A DNA stretch of 64,000 nucleotides, taken from positions 8,949,001 through 9,013,000 of the forward strand of contig NZ_CP121634.1 in NCBI RefSeq assembly GCF_029714945.1, in the 5' to 3' direction. The translations under genes were made by a program, and so were the position numbers. This DNA comes from Bradyrhizobium sp. CIAT3101. GTDB taxonomy: Bacteria > Pseudomonadota > Alphaproteobacteria > Rhizobiales > Xanthobacteraceae. This document shows, piece after piece, positions 32,833-41,696 of the stretch. Positions within the stretch are counted from its first letter, which is position 1, and each line of letters opens with the position of its first letter. The notes below the pieces were generated by a model that made no database searches, was not told the origin of the DNA, and saw nothing but the letters and a program-made list of their open reading frames with translations.

Positions 32833-33861
32833 TCAACGCTCCGCGCCGCAGCCCGGAATATCGAACAGCGCCGCGAGGCCGCATTTCGAAGTCAGCATCT
32901 TGTCGCCGTCGTGGCCGACGCCGGCGACGTCCCACACCCTGTGATTGGGCGTGCCGTGATCACGCTTCGCCATCACGTCCACATAGTTGTGGCCACGCGC
33001 GTAGCGATACGGGCCCTGGGCCTTCGCCATGCAGCTCTTGTCGAGCGCAGGATGCTCCGGATTGGTATCGAGCGTACCGAGCAGATAGATCACCTCACGT
33101 TCGACATAGCGCTGCTCGAGCGCAACCGGCGTCGCGTCGCCAAGATAGGGCGGACGCGCGTCCATGCCGTATTTCCAGTTGTTGTAACCCGGGCAGGATG
33201 CGGCGATCTTCGGCTCAGGCCGTTCGCTGCTGAAATAGGCATAGGAGGAAGGATTGGCGACGACATAGCGCACGTCGATGTGCTGGCGCGACAGAGCCAC
33301 CTCGCCCTTGCCGGCGATCGCGTAGCGCTGCGCGACCTGGCCGCCGCCGGAATGACCGGCAACCACGACCTGCTTCAAATTCGGGAATATACGCCGGTCG
33401 GAAAGCTTGGCGAGGATCGCGTCGAGTGCCTCGAAGGAGGACACCGGGTTCGGCGCCAGCGCGGCGTCGCCACCCTCCCACCCTTCCAGCGACCAGCGCA
33501 GCGTGTCCGCGGACAGCTTGTGCGCTTCGATATCGATCTCGGCCAGGAACTGCGGCACGATCATCAGCGCGCTCTGGCCATCGCCACCCGCCGCGAGCTG
33601 CGCGGTATGAGCCGACATATAATAGTCGTCGGCATTGCGCAGGCGTCCATGCAGCACGATGATGGCGCGGGAAATTGCAGGCAGCGGCATCGACCAGTCG
33701 CTGGAGAGATAGAGCGGCAGCATGCCCTGGCCGCCGACCGAGAGCCGCGCATCGGCAACGACCTTCACCGGCTTGCGATTGGGCGCATCCTCGTCCGCGG
33801 CAAACGCTCGATCGCAAATCAAAACCAATGCGACGGCGGCGATGCAGGCCAGCACTCTCAT
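32833..33861 (-). CDS. Exported alpha/beta hydrolase-like protein
   Basis: A 342-residue protein with a signal peptide (MRVLACIAAVALVLICDRAF, cut after AFA). The fold is suggested by AIIVLHGRLRNADDYY, the nucleophile elbow VVVAGHSGGGQVAQRYA, and GVGHDGDKMLTSKCG near the end, which would give the catalytic histidine. It therefore looks like a periplasmic or secreted esterase/lipase-type enzyme. AAGGGGAAAG precedes the ATG. It stands alone between the ligase operon and a divergent exported protein. The substrate is not known. Confidence 0.8.
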   Translation of the reverse strand: MRVLACIAAVALVLICDRAFAADEDAPNRKPVKVVADARLSVGGQGMLPLYLSSDWSMPLPAISRAIIVLHGRLRNADDYYMSAHTAQLAAGGDGQSALMIVPQFLAEIDIEAHKLSADTLRWSLEGWEGGDAALAPNPVSSFEALDAILAKLSDRRIFPNLKQVVVAGHSGGGQVAQRYAIAGKGEVALSRQHIDVRYVVANPSSYAYFSSERPEPKIAASCPGYNNWKYGMDARPPYLGDATPVALEQRYVEREVIYLLGTLDTNPEHPALDKSCMAKAQGPYRYARGHNYVDVMAKRDHGTPNHRVWDVAGVGHDGDKMLTSKCGLAALFDIPGCGAER

Positions 33862-34070
33862 GACCGACTTTCCCCTTTGGATTCAAACCGATAAAATTCT
33901 AAACGCATCCAGTGCCGTGCGGCTGTGACTCCTGCGCCACGTCAAGCAAAAAATGTCAGCATCCCAGCCATGATTTTCCGGGGTTCCACGGGTGACAAGG
34001 CGTCGATAATGGAGCAAAAATCAGGCCCGACTCAGGTTGGGTTGAGTTTCGCAGGGAATGCTCTCGTAAA

Positions 34071-34679
34071 ATGTTGTTCGTGTTTGCATCGCGTCGTGCG
34101 GCGCCGCTTCTCGTTGCCGCAGCAGGAGTTTTTCTGCTGACGTCGTCGCATGCCCACGCGCAATGGTGGAAGCGCGCACCGGTTGACTTCGAGGAATGCG
34201 CCGACGCTGCCGAAAAAGCCCCGACCAAGGCCGAGAAGACCTCGGCGCTCGCAGACTGCAATGCCAAGTTCGCGGGCCGGCGCAAGGCGGGCGGCGGCTA
34301 CACCTATTACGACTTCCTGCAGGATCGCACCTTCGACATCGCCGGGCCGAACCCGACGCCGGACGAGCAGAAGAAGATCGACGAATCCTACACCGCCTAT
34401 CTCGCCGATCAGCGCCGCAGCAATGAAGCGGCCCAGGCCACGGCGCGGCAGCAGCGCGAGCAGCAGGAACAACAGGTGCAGCAGCTTCAGCAGGTCGCGT
34501 TGCGAACCGAGGTCGAGCGGGTGCCGGTGCCCGTGGAACGGCCGAAGGCGCTGCGCCAGAAGGGCACGCCCTGCACCAAGGGGTCGTTCTCCTGCGAATG
34601 GCCGCGGCTGTCGGAGAGCTTGAACGATATCAAGAAGCTGTTCAGCCCGACGCCGAGCAAGCCGGCGAAGAAGGGATAA
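34071..34679 (+). CDS. Exported protein of unknown function
   Basis: A 202-residue protein with a signal peptide (RRAAPLLVAAAGVFLLTSSH, cut after AHA). The mature part has EECADAAEKAPTKAEKTSAL, ADCNAKFAGRRKAGGGYTYY and a Gln-rich helical stretch (RQQREQQEQQVQQLQQVALR) followed by a Pro/Val/Glu part and two cysteines (PCTKGSFSCEWP). The Gln-rich stretch probably forms a coiled coil. I do not recognise the family. It faces the small exported protein gene at 34708-34923 convergently, 28 bp away. Confidence 0.7.
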   Translation: MLFVFASRRAAPLLVAAAGVFLLTSSHAHAQWWKRAPVDFEECADAAEKAPTKAEKTSALADCNAKFAGRRKAGGGYTYYDFLQDRTFDIAGPNPTPDEQKKIDESYTAYLADQRRSNEAAQATARQQREQQEQQVQQLQQVALRTEVERVPVPVERPKALRQKGTPCTKGSFSCEWPRLSESLNDIKKLFSPTPSKPAKKG

Positions 34680-34707
34680 AGTTGCGACGACAGTGGAGTT
34701 TGTTGCC

Positions 34708-34923
34708 TCAGTGCGCCTGCTTCTTCTTGCTCTTCTTGGGTGTCGTCACCGGCGGCGTAGCCGGTTCCGGAGCCGTCTGTGAATTGCTCAACGCCTTGCG
34801 GCTCTCCTGCAAGCGCGCATCGTAGCCGGGAGAGTTCGTGACGGTCGGTGGCCGGGCGCAGGCCAGCGTCGACGCGCCGCACAGCGCGGCCAGCGCGAGC
34901 CCGATCATCAAACAACGCTTCAT
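34708..34923 (-). CDS. Small exported protein with Lys-rich tail
   Basis: A 71-residue protein with a signal peptide (MKRCLMIGLALAALCGASTL, cut after ACA). A short charged middle (SPGYDARLQESRKALSNSQT) and a Pro/Thr then Lys-rich end (TPKKSKKKQAH) follow. GGAGGAGCGGG lies directly before the ATG. It is 18 bp downstream of the ketopantoate-reductase-like gene on the same strand and may be co-transcribed. Function unknown. Confidence 0.65.
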   Translation of the reverse strand: MKRCLMIGLALAALCGASTLACARPPTVTNSPGYDARLQESRKALSNSQTAPEPATPPVTTPKKSKKKQAH

Positions 34924-34941
34924 CCCGCTCCTCCCTCGCTC

Positions 34942-35949
34942 TCAAGCCGCGCCGCGGATCTGCTGTGGCGAAAGCCCCGGCGGGCCCTTCCCGGCCGTCT
35001 CCGCCTGCTTGATCAGCGCAACAATGCGGCGCATCAGCGGCGCATCGACATTGTTCTGCTCCGCCAACGCAATGACCGCGCCCTGGAGATAGTCGATCTC
35101 GGTCTTGCGGCCCTGCTTCAAATCCTGCCACATCGAGGAGCGTGCCTCGGGATCGATCTTCATCGTCCGCCCCAGGATCGCGTTGAAGATCATGTCGGGC
35201 AATCTCAGCAGGGTCGGCGTCCAGTTCGACGGGATTGGCGTTGCCGAGGCCGGCGTGATGCCGGCGGCCTTCAGCGCGGCCAGACCTTCCGCCATCTGGT
35301 CGGCGAACAGTCTTCGCCAGTCGCGGTTCGCCAGTTGCGCGGCGAGCGGCATGTCGGACAGCGCGCTGAGCGCGTTGTTCAGATTGATGATCAGCTTGCC
35401 CCATTGTACGCCGGCGATGTCGCGGCTGGCGCGCAGATTGAGCCCCGGCACCGAGAGCGCCGCTGCCGTGTTGTCGGCATCTTCGCCAACGGTGATGTCG
35501 CCGGAGGTCGAACGGTGAAAACGCCCCTCACCCATTGCGACCACATTGAAAGGCACCATGCCGGCGAGCACGCGCCGGCCGCCGAGCCGCTCCTGCAGCA
35601 CCGCGACATTGCCGACGCCGTTCTGCAACGACACGATGACGGCATCCTGCGGCGCGTGCCGCGCGATCTGGTCCGCGACATCGGCGGTGTCGGCGCTCTT
35701 GACCGTGACCAGCACGATGCCGGCGCTGTGGAAGATGGAAGGATCCTCCGACAGCGCGAGCCGGCCCGCATCCAGCTTCGTCTCGGCGCCGTCGAAATCC
35801 GTGAGCCGCAGGCCAAACCGCTCGATCTCGGTCTTCACCCGCGGCCGCACCAGCAGTGCGACCCGACGGCCGGCAGCTGCCAGCTGGCCTCCGACAAAAC
35901 AGCCGATGGCGCCGGCGCCGGCCACCACGATCGGTCGATCCGTAACCAC
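34942..35949 (-). CDS. 2-dehydropantoate 2-reductase (PanE/ApbA) family protein
   Basis: A 335-residue NADPH-dependent reductase. The Rossmann motif VVAGAGAIGCFVGGQLAAAG is at the start, VTVKSADTADVADQI and VSLQNGVGNVAVLQERLG follow, and the C-terminal domain has the lysine in VQWGKLIINLNNALSAL and DLKQGRKTEIDYLQGAVI as in ketopantoate reductases. It is closer to typical PanE than the paralogue at 14819 because these motifs are complete. No other pantothenate gene is adjacent. The start is GTG 35949 with GGGGAG upstream. Confidence 0.87.
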   Translation of the reverse strand: MVTDRPIVVAGAGAIGCFVGGQLAAAGRRVALLVRPRVKTEIERFGLRLTDFDGAETKLDAGRLALSEDPSIFHSAGIVLVTVKSADTADVADQIARHAPQDAVIVSLQNGVGNVAVLQERLGGRRVLAGMVPFNVVAMGEGRFHRSTSGDITVGEDADNTAAALSVPGLNLRASRDIAGVQWGKLIINLNNALSALSDMPLAAQLANRDWRRLFADQMAEGLAALKAAGITPASATPIPSNWTPTLLRLPDMIFNAILGRTMKIDPEARSSMWQDLKQGRKTEIDYLQGAVIALAEQNNVDAPLMRRIVALIKQAETAGKGPPGLSPQQIRGAA

Positions 35950-36114
35950 CAGATCTTGCTCCCCTTAACGACCGGCCTTCGATAGCAGAGGTAGAGCGGC
36001 ATGCCCATCACGACGCATCCGCCTTGTAACCGTCATGAGAGCCCCATATGTTTTTGCCCCGGGGGGCAAGTCAGCGGCGAGAGCTCGCCGAACGAGACGC
36101 CAAAGGAGAGCACC

Positions 36115-36711
36115 ATGGGTCTACTCGACGTCCTCAACGGCATGCAGAACGGTCCCCGTGGCCCGAGCACCCCGAGCTCAGAGCAATCGTCCGGCGGCAT
36201 GTCGCCGATGACGATGGCGATCCTCGGCCTGCTCGCCTGGAAGGCATTCAAGCATATCACCGCAGGCCAGCCGGGCGCCGCGCCGCAATCGGCGCCGACA
36301 CCTGTCCCTCCCCCGGCGAACGCGGGCCCGGGCGGCAGCCTCGGTAGCGCGCTTGGTGGCGGTGGCGGCCTCGGTGATGTCCTCAAGGGCGGCCTCGGCG
36401 GCCTGCTCGCGGGTGGTGCGGCGGGCTCCGTGCTCAGCGGCGGCCTCGGCGATCTCCTCAACCAGCTCCAGCAGGGTGGCCACGGCGAGACCGCGAGCAC
36501 CTGGGTCGGCAAGGGCGAGAACAAGGCCATCAGCCCCGGCGATCTCGCCAACGCACTCGGCGCCGACCAGATCCAGAGCCTGTCGGCCCAGAGCGGCCTG
36601 TCGCGCGACGACCTGCTCTCCGGCCTCAGCCAATACCTGCCGCAGGTGGTCGATCATCTGACGCCGGACGGACGGCTGCCGACCGAGAACGAGATCTCGG
36701 GACGAATTTAA
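36115..36711 (+). CDS. YidB family protein (DUF937)
   Basis: A 198-residue protein starting MGLLDVLNGMQNGPRGPSTP. It has a Gly-rich middle (LGSALGGGGGLGDVLKGGLG) and a conserved C-terminal domain with GKGENKAISPGDLANALGAD, LSAQSGLSRDDLLSGLSQYL and VVDHLTPDGRLP, which is the YidB/DUF937 signature. YidB proteins are small, soluble and of unknown function. AAGGAG is 7 bases before the ATG at 36115. A membrane-stress-type YeaQ-like gene follows 40 bp downstream on the same strand. Confidence 0.88.
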   Translation: MGLLDVLNGMQNGPRGPSTPSSEQSSGGMSPMTMAILGLLAWKAFKHITAGQPGAAPQSAPTPVPPPANAGPGGSLGSALGGGGGLGDVLKGGLGGLLAGGAAGSVLSGGLGDLLNQLQQGGHGETASTWVGKGENKAISPGDLANALGADQIQSLSAQSGLSRDDLLSGLSQYLPQVVDHLTPDGRLPTENEISGRI

Positions 36712-36751
36712 TCGAAGTTGGATCTACGCATTCGGCAAGGGGAGCACTGAC

Positions 36752-37024
36752 ATGAGCATGGGCGGCCTGTTGTGGATCATCGTGGTCGGCTTCGTCGCCG
36801 GCCTCATCGCGCGTTTTCTGGCACCGGGACCGAACAACCCGAGTGGCTTCATCCTCACCACCATCCTCGGCATCGTCGGTGCGTTTCTGGCGACCTTCGT
36901 CGGCCAGGCCATCGGCCATTACAGCCCGGACCAAGGCGCGGGCTTCATCATGGCCACGATCGGCGCGGTGGTGGTGCTGTTCATCTGGCACCGCCTGGTC
37001 GCGAGCGGCGTGATCAAGGGGTAG
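36752..37024 (+). CDS. GlsB/YeaQ/YmgE family membrane protein
   Basis: A 90-residue protein with three hydrophobic segments (LLWIIVVGFVAGLIARFLAP, GFILTTILGIVGAFLATFVG, FIMATIGAVVVLFIWHRLVA). The pattern and length are those of the transglycosylase-associated/YeaQ family, induced by envelope or general stress in several bacteria. GGGGAGCACTGAC precedes the ATG. It probably shares a transcript with the YidB-like gene. Confidence 0.9.
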   Translation: MSMGGLLWIIVVGFVAGLIARFLAPGPNNPSGFILTTILGIVGAFLATFVGQAIGHYSPDQGAGFIMATIGAVVVLFIWHRLVASGVIKG

Positions 37025-37062
37025 TCACGGCCGCTTTGCGCGTGGTCTATCAACACACTCGA

Positions 37063-37204
37063 TGTCGTCCCGGCGAAGGCCGGGACCCATAGCCACCGAA
37101 CCTGGTTTGGCGAAGATTAGTAGTTGCCGACTTCGCGCCATAACCACGCCCTGTGGTTATGGGTCCCGGCCCCCGTGCGCAATTGCGCACTAGGCCGGGA
37201 CGAC
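37063..37204. repeat. Palindromic intergenic element, TCGTCCCGG family, copy 3
   Basis: Starts TGTCGTCCCGGCGAAGGCCG and ends AGGCCGGGACGAC, with GGGACCCATA/TATGGGTCCC inside. The right arm is interrupted by an extra CCCCGTGCGCAATTGCGCAC, itself a small palindrome. The centre has TTTGGCGAAGATTAGTAGTT, close to copy 2. It lies between the convergent YeaQ-like and SDR genes. Confidence 0.87.
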
Positions 37205-37236
37205 GGCTGTGTTTGCCGCGCGCGCGGAGCACGACT

Positions 37237-38022
37237 TCACGTAATCAAATGCATCCCCGCATCCATGCGCACGACCTCGCCGGTCATGTTGCTGGAGGCC
37301 GGCATCGCCAGGAAGCAGACGAGCTGCGCGATGTCCTCGGCAGAAGATGCGACCTTGAGCGGCACCTTCGCGATCACGCTGTCGCGCACCTGCTTTGCCT
37401 GTTCCTCGCCGCGGCCCTTGGTGAACCAGGGCGTGTCGATATAGCCGGGACACACCGTGTTGACGCGGATCAAGGGCGCCAGCGCGCGCGACAACGACAG
37501 CGTCATGGTGTTCAGCGCGCCCTTGCTCGCGGCATACGCGATCGACGAGCCGACGCCGCTGATGCCGGCGACGGAGGAGATGTTGACCACGGCGGATGGG
37601 CGCCCCGACGCGTTTGCACCGGCCTCGAGCAGGCTGCGCGCAGCGCGCACCATCTGGAACGGGCCGATCGTGTTGACGGCATAAAGCCGCTGGAAATCTT
37701 CCGCCGAGAGCCCGTCGAGATTGCCGTGGGCGACATGCTTGGTGGTGCCGGCATTGTTGACGAGAATGTCCAGCTTGCCCCAGCCGCTCGCGGCTGCAAC
37801 GATCCTGCGGCAATCGTCATCCTTCGAGACGTCGCCCTGCGCGACCAGCACTTCGGCAGCGCCCGCCTTGCGGCAGAGCTCCGCCGTGGCCTCGGCTTCG
37901 GTCTTGCTCGACGAATAGTTGATGACGAGTCGCGCGCCGCTCCGCGCGAGAATTTCCGCGGTCGCAGCGCCAAGCCCGGATGCGGACCCCGTCACGATTG
38001 CGCACAAACTGTCCTTGGCCAT
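37237..38022 (-). CDS. Short-chain dehydrogenase/reductase (FabG-like)
   Basis: A 261-residue SDR. The cofactor motif TGSASGLG is at 11-18, NNAG at 89-92, and the catalytic Tyr163-Lys167 in YAASK with Ser about 150. The family is 3-oxoacyl-ACP reductase-like, and the enzyme may act on 3-hydroxyacyl-CoA. GGAAGGAAAT precedes the ATG at 38022. It is divergent from the two acyl-CoA dehydrogenase genes; a TCCGC-TAA-GCGGA palindrome lies in the gap, so it likely belongs to the same catabolic group. Confidence 0.9.
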   Translation of the reverse strand: MAKDSLCAIVTGSASGLGAATAEILARSGARLVINYSSSKTEAEATAELCRKAGAAEVLVAQGDVSKDDDCRRIVAAASGWGKLDILVNNAGTTKHVAHGNLDGLSAEDFQRLYAVNTIGPFQMVRAARSLLEAGANASGRPSAVVNISSVAGISGVGSSIAYAASKGALNTMTLSLSRALAPLIRVNTVCPGYIDTPWFTKGRGEEQAKQVRDSVIAKVPLKVASSAEDIAQLVCFLAMPASSNMTGEVVRMDAGMHLIT

Positions 38023-38096
38023 CCGGATTTCCTTCCCCGTGATTGAATGTGGCGCCTTGTTTAGCGAGTTTGCCGCGCCCTGCAAATCGAGCAAAC

Positions 38097-38109
38097 TCCG
38101 CTAAGCGGA
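38097..38109. promoter_or_regulatory. Palindrome TCCGC-TAA-GCGGA in the SDR/dehydrogenase divergent promoter
   Basis: A perfect 5-bp inverted repeat with a 3-base centre, 75 bases before the SDR ATG and about 160 before the dehydrogenase start. A similar 15-base palindrome, TTCCGCAAAGCGGAA, is at 47034-47048 before the branched-chain binding-protein gene. It resembles short dyads used by IclR-type regulators; no such gene is in the window. Confidence 0.45.
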
Positions 38110-38267
38110 ATTAGCATTTTTCGATCCTCGCCCCCATGCCGGCGATGCAGATGGGCCTGCGATCAACGCTTGTCAGGGCCATGGCTTTTTCGGATCATCG
38201 GGCGCAAGAAGAGATCGCGCGCCGCCCCTCGGGCAGGATGCGCCAATGGCAAAACACGGGGAACGCT

Positions 38268-39332
38268 GTGGCGGAGAGTGACAATATCGTCGTCGAGACC
38301 GCGGAGAAGATCTTCGCCGATCTCGCCGATCCGCAGACCATCAATAACGACAAGAAGAATTCGTGGCAGGCGCCGCTGTGGCAGGCGCTGAGCGAAGCCG
38401 GCTTGCCGTTGGCCTGGGTGCCCGACGATCTCGGCGGCTCCGGCGCGAGCCTGGCCGATGGTTTTGCCTTGCTGAATGCTGCCGGCCGCTTCGCCGTCGC
38501 GGTTCCCCTCGCCGAGACCATGCTCGCGGGCTGGCTGTTGGCGCAGGCGAAGATCGCTTCGCCCGACGGCGAGATGACGGTACTGCCGGCCTCGCCGAAG
38601 GATCGCATCACGATTGATGCCGACGGCTCACTCTCCGGCCGTGCCCGCGGCGTGCCTTTTGCCAAGGCGGCAAAGCATTTTGCGGTGCTCGCGCATGGCA
38701 AGGACGGCGTCTCGATCGCGCTGGTCGATGCCGGCAAGGCCCGCATCGAATCCGGGCTCAATCTCGGCTACGACCACAGCGATACCGTAACGCTCGACAA
38801 GGTGCAGCCTGTCACCATCAAGGTTGCGCCTGATGGCGTTGACCAGACCAATCTGATGCTGATGGGCGGCGTCGCGCGCAGCCTCCAGATCGCCGGTGCG
38901 CTGGAATCCATGCTCGACATCTCCGTGCGCTACTCCAACGAGCGCGTCGCCTTCGAGAAGAAGATCTCGAAATTCCAGGCGGTGCAGCACAATCTCGCGC
39001 GCCTCGCCGGCGAATCCGCCGCCGCGCTGGCAGCCGCGACCTCGGCCGCCGACGCCATCGCGAACGCCACGTCCTTCAATGATGAGGTCTACCTCGAAGC
39101 CGCCTCCGCGAAGATCCGCTGCGCGGAAGCCGCGGAAAAGGGTGGCGGCATCGCGCATCAGGTCCACGGTGCGATCGGCTTCACCATCGAGCACATCCTG
39201 CACCGCTACTCGCTGCGAGCGCTGGCCTGGCGTGACGATTTCGGCTCCGAAAGCCACTGGGCCGTCGAGCTCGGCAAGCTCGTCGCCTCCAGAGGCGCCG
39301 ATGAATTGTGGCCACTCGTGGCGTCGCGCTAA
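38268..39332 (+). CDS. Acyl-CoA dehydrogenase family protein, probable small subunit
   Basis: About 354 residues. Features are WVPDDLGGSGASLADGFALL in the N-terminal domain, a reduced middle domain, and the C-terminal helices with SNERVAFEKKISKFQAVQHN and HQVHGAIGFTIEHILHRYSL. The length is short and the usual motif 'TEPGSGSD' of the FAD-contact strand is absent, as in the smaller partner of two-subunit dehydrogenases such as pimeloyl-CoA dehydrogenase. The next gene, 15 bp later, encodes a full-length relative. GTG 38268 is chosen for the GGGGA before it; in-frame ATGs at 38136 and 38238 are alternatives. Confidence 0.82.
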   Translation: MAESDNIVVETAEKIFADLADPQTINNDKKNSWQAPLWQALSEAGLPLAWVPDDLGGSGASLADGFALLNAAGRFAVAVPLAETMLAGWLLAQAKIASPDGEMTVLPASPKDRITIDADGSLSGRARGVPFAKAAKHFAVLAHGKDGVSIALVDAGKARIESGLNLGYDHSDTVTLDKVQPVTIKVAPDGVDQTNLMLMGGVARSLQIAGALESMLDISVRYSNERVAFEKKISKFQAVQHNLARLAGESAAALAAATSAADAIANATSFNDEVYLEAASAKIRCAEAAEKGGGIAHQVHGAIGFTIEHILHRYSLRALAWRDDFGSESHWAVELGKLVASRGADELWPLVASR

Positions 39333-39347
39333 CAGGGAACGAAACAC

Positions 39348-40508
39348 ATGACCGCTGCCCTTCGTTTCGATCCGATCCGCCTGCCCGAGAAGTGCGAGCA
39401 ACTGCGCAAGGAAGTGCGAGCCTTCCTTGCCGAAGAGATCGCCGCCGGTACCTTCGATCCGCACAAGCCCAACCGCGAAGACACCGACGCGCCGGAATTT
39501 TCCCGCCGGGTCGGCGCCAAGGGCTGGCTCGGCATGACCTGGCCGAAGAAATACGGCGGCCAGGAGCGCTCCTTCCTCGAGCGCTATGTGGTCACCGAGG
39601 AGATGCGCGTCGCCAACGCACCGACGCGGAGGTTCTTCGTCGCCGATCGCCAGAGCGGGCCCGTGTTGATCAAATACGCGCCCGAGCACATCAAGATGGA
39701 CATCCTGCCGCGCATCTGCCGCGGCGAGATCTGCTTTGCGATCGGCATGAGCGAGCCGAACTCCGGCTCCGACCTGTTCGCGGCCAAGACGCGCGCGACC
39801 AAGACCGATGGCGGCTATCTGATCAACGGCACCAAGATCTGGACCTCATCGGCCCACATCGCCGACTACATGATCGCGATCTTCCGGACCTCGCCGCCGA
39901 CCAAGGAAAACCGCCGTCACGGCCTGACGCAGTTCCTGGTCAAGATGAAGCAGCCGGGCATCAAGGTGAACCCGATCGGCCAGATCACCGGCCAGTACGA
40001 GTTCAACGAGGTCGTCTTCACCGACTTCTTCGTGCCCGAGGATCACGTGCTCGGCGAGGTCGACGGCGCCTGGAAGCAGGCGACGTCAGAGCTCGCCTAT
40101 GAGCGCTCAGGCCCCGAGCGTTTCCTCGAGACCTATTACGTGCTGACCGAGCTGGTCCGCGCGGTCGGTCCCAATCCGGATACGCGCAGCGCCGAAGGCA
40201 TCGGCCGGCTGGTGGCGCAGCTCCACACCATGCGGCGCATGTCGGTCTCGGTGGCCGGCATGCTGCAGGCCGGCAAGGAGCCGGTGGTGGAGGCGTCCAT
40301 CGTCAAGGACATCGGCACGGTCTGGGAGCAGCAGCTTCCACATCGCGTGCGCGATCTCGCGGCCTTCGTCGAGGAGACCGCGACCAACCGCGAGACGCTG
40401 GAGCGGCAGCTCGACTTCGCGATCAAGACCGCACCGAAACTCACCATCCAGGGCGGCACCACCGAAGTGCTGCGCGGCATCATCGCCCGCGGACTGGGCT
40501 TGCGCTAG
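39348..40508 (+). CDS. Acyl-CoA dehydrogenase family protein, probable large subunit
   Basis: A 386-residue dehydrogenase. FAIGMSEPNSGSDLFAAKTR is the FAD/substrate strand, GTKIWTSSAHIADYMIAIFR follows, and the C-terminus has IQGGTTEVLRGIIARGLGL. It begins 15 bp after the preceding short dehydrogenase gene and is nearly certainly co-transcribed. The pair resembles pimC/pimD-type heteromeric dehydrogenases acting on dicarboxylic or cyclic acyl-CoAs. The catalytic glutamate is not at the medium-chain position (GGTTE has Gly there), so its place must be checked by alignment. Confidence 0.88.
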   Translation: MTAALRFDPIRLPEKCEQLRKEVRAFLAEEIAAGTFDPHKPNREDTDAPEFSRRVGAKGWLGMTWPKKYGGQERSFLERYVVTEEMRVANAPTRRFFVADRQSGPVLIKYAPEHIKMDILPRICRGEICFAIGMSEPNSGSDLFAAKTRATKTDGGYLINGTKIWTSSAHIADYMIAIFRTSPPTKENRRHGLTQFLVKMKQPGIKVNPIGQITGQYEFNEVVFTDFFVPEDHVLGEVDGAWKQATSELAYERSGPERFLETYYVLTELVRAVGPNPDTRSAEGIGRLVAQLHTMRRMSVSVAGMLQAGKEPVVEASIVKDIGTVWEQQLPHRVRDLAAFVEETATNRETLERQLDFAIKTAPKLTIQGGTTEVLRGIIARGLGLR

Positions 40509-40540
40509 ATGGGATCGAAACCCTGGCGTCGGGCTCCGTT

Positions 40541-40661
40541 CACCTCTCCCATGGGGAGAGGTCGGCGCGTAGCGCCGGGTGAGGGGTTAGGGTCGCACGA
40601 TAGAGTTGATCCCCTCACCCGATTTGCTGGCGCAAATCGACCTCTCCCTATGGGAGAGGTG
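40541..40661. repeat. Palindromic intergenic element, CACCTCTCCC family
   Basis: CACCTCTCCCATGGGGAGAG at the left is matched by CTCTCCCTATGGGAGAGGTG at the right, with GGGTGAGGGGTTAGGG and CCCCTCACCC inside. It lies between the dehydrogenase pair and the enoyl-CoA hydratase on the same strand, ending 32 bp before that start codon. It could form a large hairpin in the transcript and reduce expression of the hydratase relative to the dehydrogenases. Confidence 0.82.
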
Positions 40662-40692
40662 GTTCTTCGCTACTGAGATATTGGAGACAAGA

Positions 40693-41511
40693 ATGAGCAC
40701 CTACAAAGATATCGGCGTCGAGAAAGTCGGGCACGTCGGCACCATCGAGATCCGCAGGCCACCGCTCAACTTCTTCGACATCTCGCTGATCAACCAGATC
40801 GCGGACGCGCTCGACGAGTTCGATCGCGACATCGAGATCCGCGCCTCCGTTCTCTCGGCGCAAGGCAAGGCGTTCTGCGCCGGTGCCAATTTCGGCGATC
40901 CGGCGCGGCAGGCGCAGGAAGCGCAAGAAGCCGAGAAAAAAACCAAGGGCGACCCCGCCGACAATCTCGGCCCCATCAACCATCTCTACATCCAGGCCGT
41001 GCGCATCTTCCGCGCCAAGAAGCCGATCGTCGCGGCCGTGCAGGGCGCCGCCATCGGCGGTGGCCTCGGGCTCGCCGTATCGGCCGATTTCCGCGTCACC
41101 TGCCCCGAAGCGCGTTTCTCCGCGAACTTCACCAAGCTGGGCTTCCATCCCGGCTTCGGCCTGACGACGACGCTGCCCGAACTGATCGGCAAGAACAACG
41201 CCGAGCTGATGTTCTACACCAGCCGCCGCGTCACCGGCGAGGAAGCGTACAAGTGGGGCCTCGCCAACGAGCTGGTGCCACAGGACCAGGTGAAATCAGC
41301 CGCGATGAAGCTCGCCGGCGAGATCGCCGAATGCTCCCCGCTCGGCCTGCTCTCCACCCGCGCCACGATGCGCGCCGGCCTCGCCGATCGCGTCATGGCC
41401 GCGACCAATCACGAACTCGCCGAACAAACCCGCCTGCGCGCGACGGAAGATTTCAAGGAAGGCGTGAAGGCCACGGAAGAGCGGCGCGTGGCGAATTTCA
41501 AGGGACGGTGA
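40693..41511 (+). CDS. Enoyl-CoA hydratase/isomerase family protein
   Basis: A 272-residue crotonase-fold enzyme. The first oxyanion segment is KAFCAGANFGDPARQ, the second GAAIGGGLGLAVSADFRVT; ARFSANFTKLGFHPGFGLTT covers the catalytic region, where the usual second glutamate is not obvious (histidine and glycine residues occur there). So it may be an isomerase, hydrolase or decarboxylase-type member rather than a classical hydratase. TTGGAGACAAG precedes ATG 40693. It is the third gene of the acyl-CoA dehydrogenase group. Confidence 0.87.
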   Translation: MSTYKDIGVEKVGHVGTIEIRRPPLNFFDISLINQIADALDEFDRDIEIRASVLSAQGKAFCAGANFGDPARQAQEAQEAEKKTKGDPADNLGPINHLYIQAVRIFRAKKPIVAAVQGAAIGGGLGLAVSADFRVTCPEARFSANFTKLGFHPGFGLTTTLPELIGKNNAELMFYTSRRVTGEEAYKWGLANELVPQDQVKSAAMKLAGEIAECSPLGLLSTRATMRAGLADRVMAATNHELAEQTRLRATEDFKEGVKATEERRVANFKGR

Positions 41512-41558
41512 CTGCGGCGGCGTTCGCCATATCACTCTGGCGTCACCATATTCTCCCA

Positions 41559-41680
41559 TGTCGTCCCGGCGAAAGCCGGGACCCATAACCACAGGGAAGA
41601 GTGTGGCGCGAGGCGCCTACTCCGAGTCTTCGCCAAACCACTGCCTGTGGCTATGGGTCCCGGCCTTCGCCGGGACGACA
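41559..41680. repeat. Palindromic intergenic element, TCGTCCCGG family, copy 4
   Basis: TGTCGTCCCGGCGAAAGCCG at the left and CGGCCTTCGCCGGGACGACA at the right, with GGGACCCATAACCACAGG and CCTGTGGCTATGGGTCCC inside. The centre has TCTTCGCCAAACCA. It lies between the convergent hydratase and NDP-forming synthetase genes. Confidence 0.87.
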
Positions 41681-41696
41681 GTGTGGATTTGACGCG

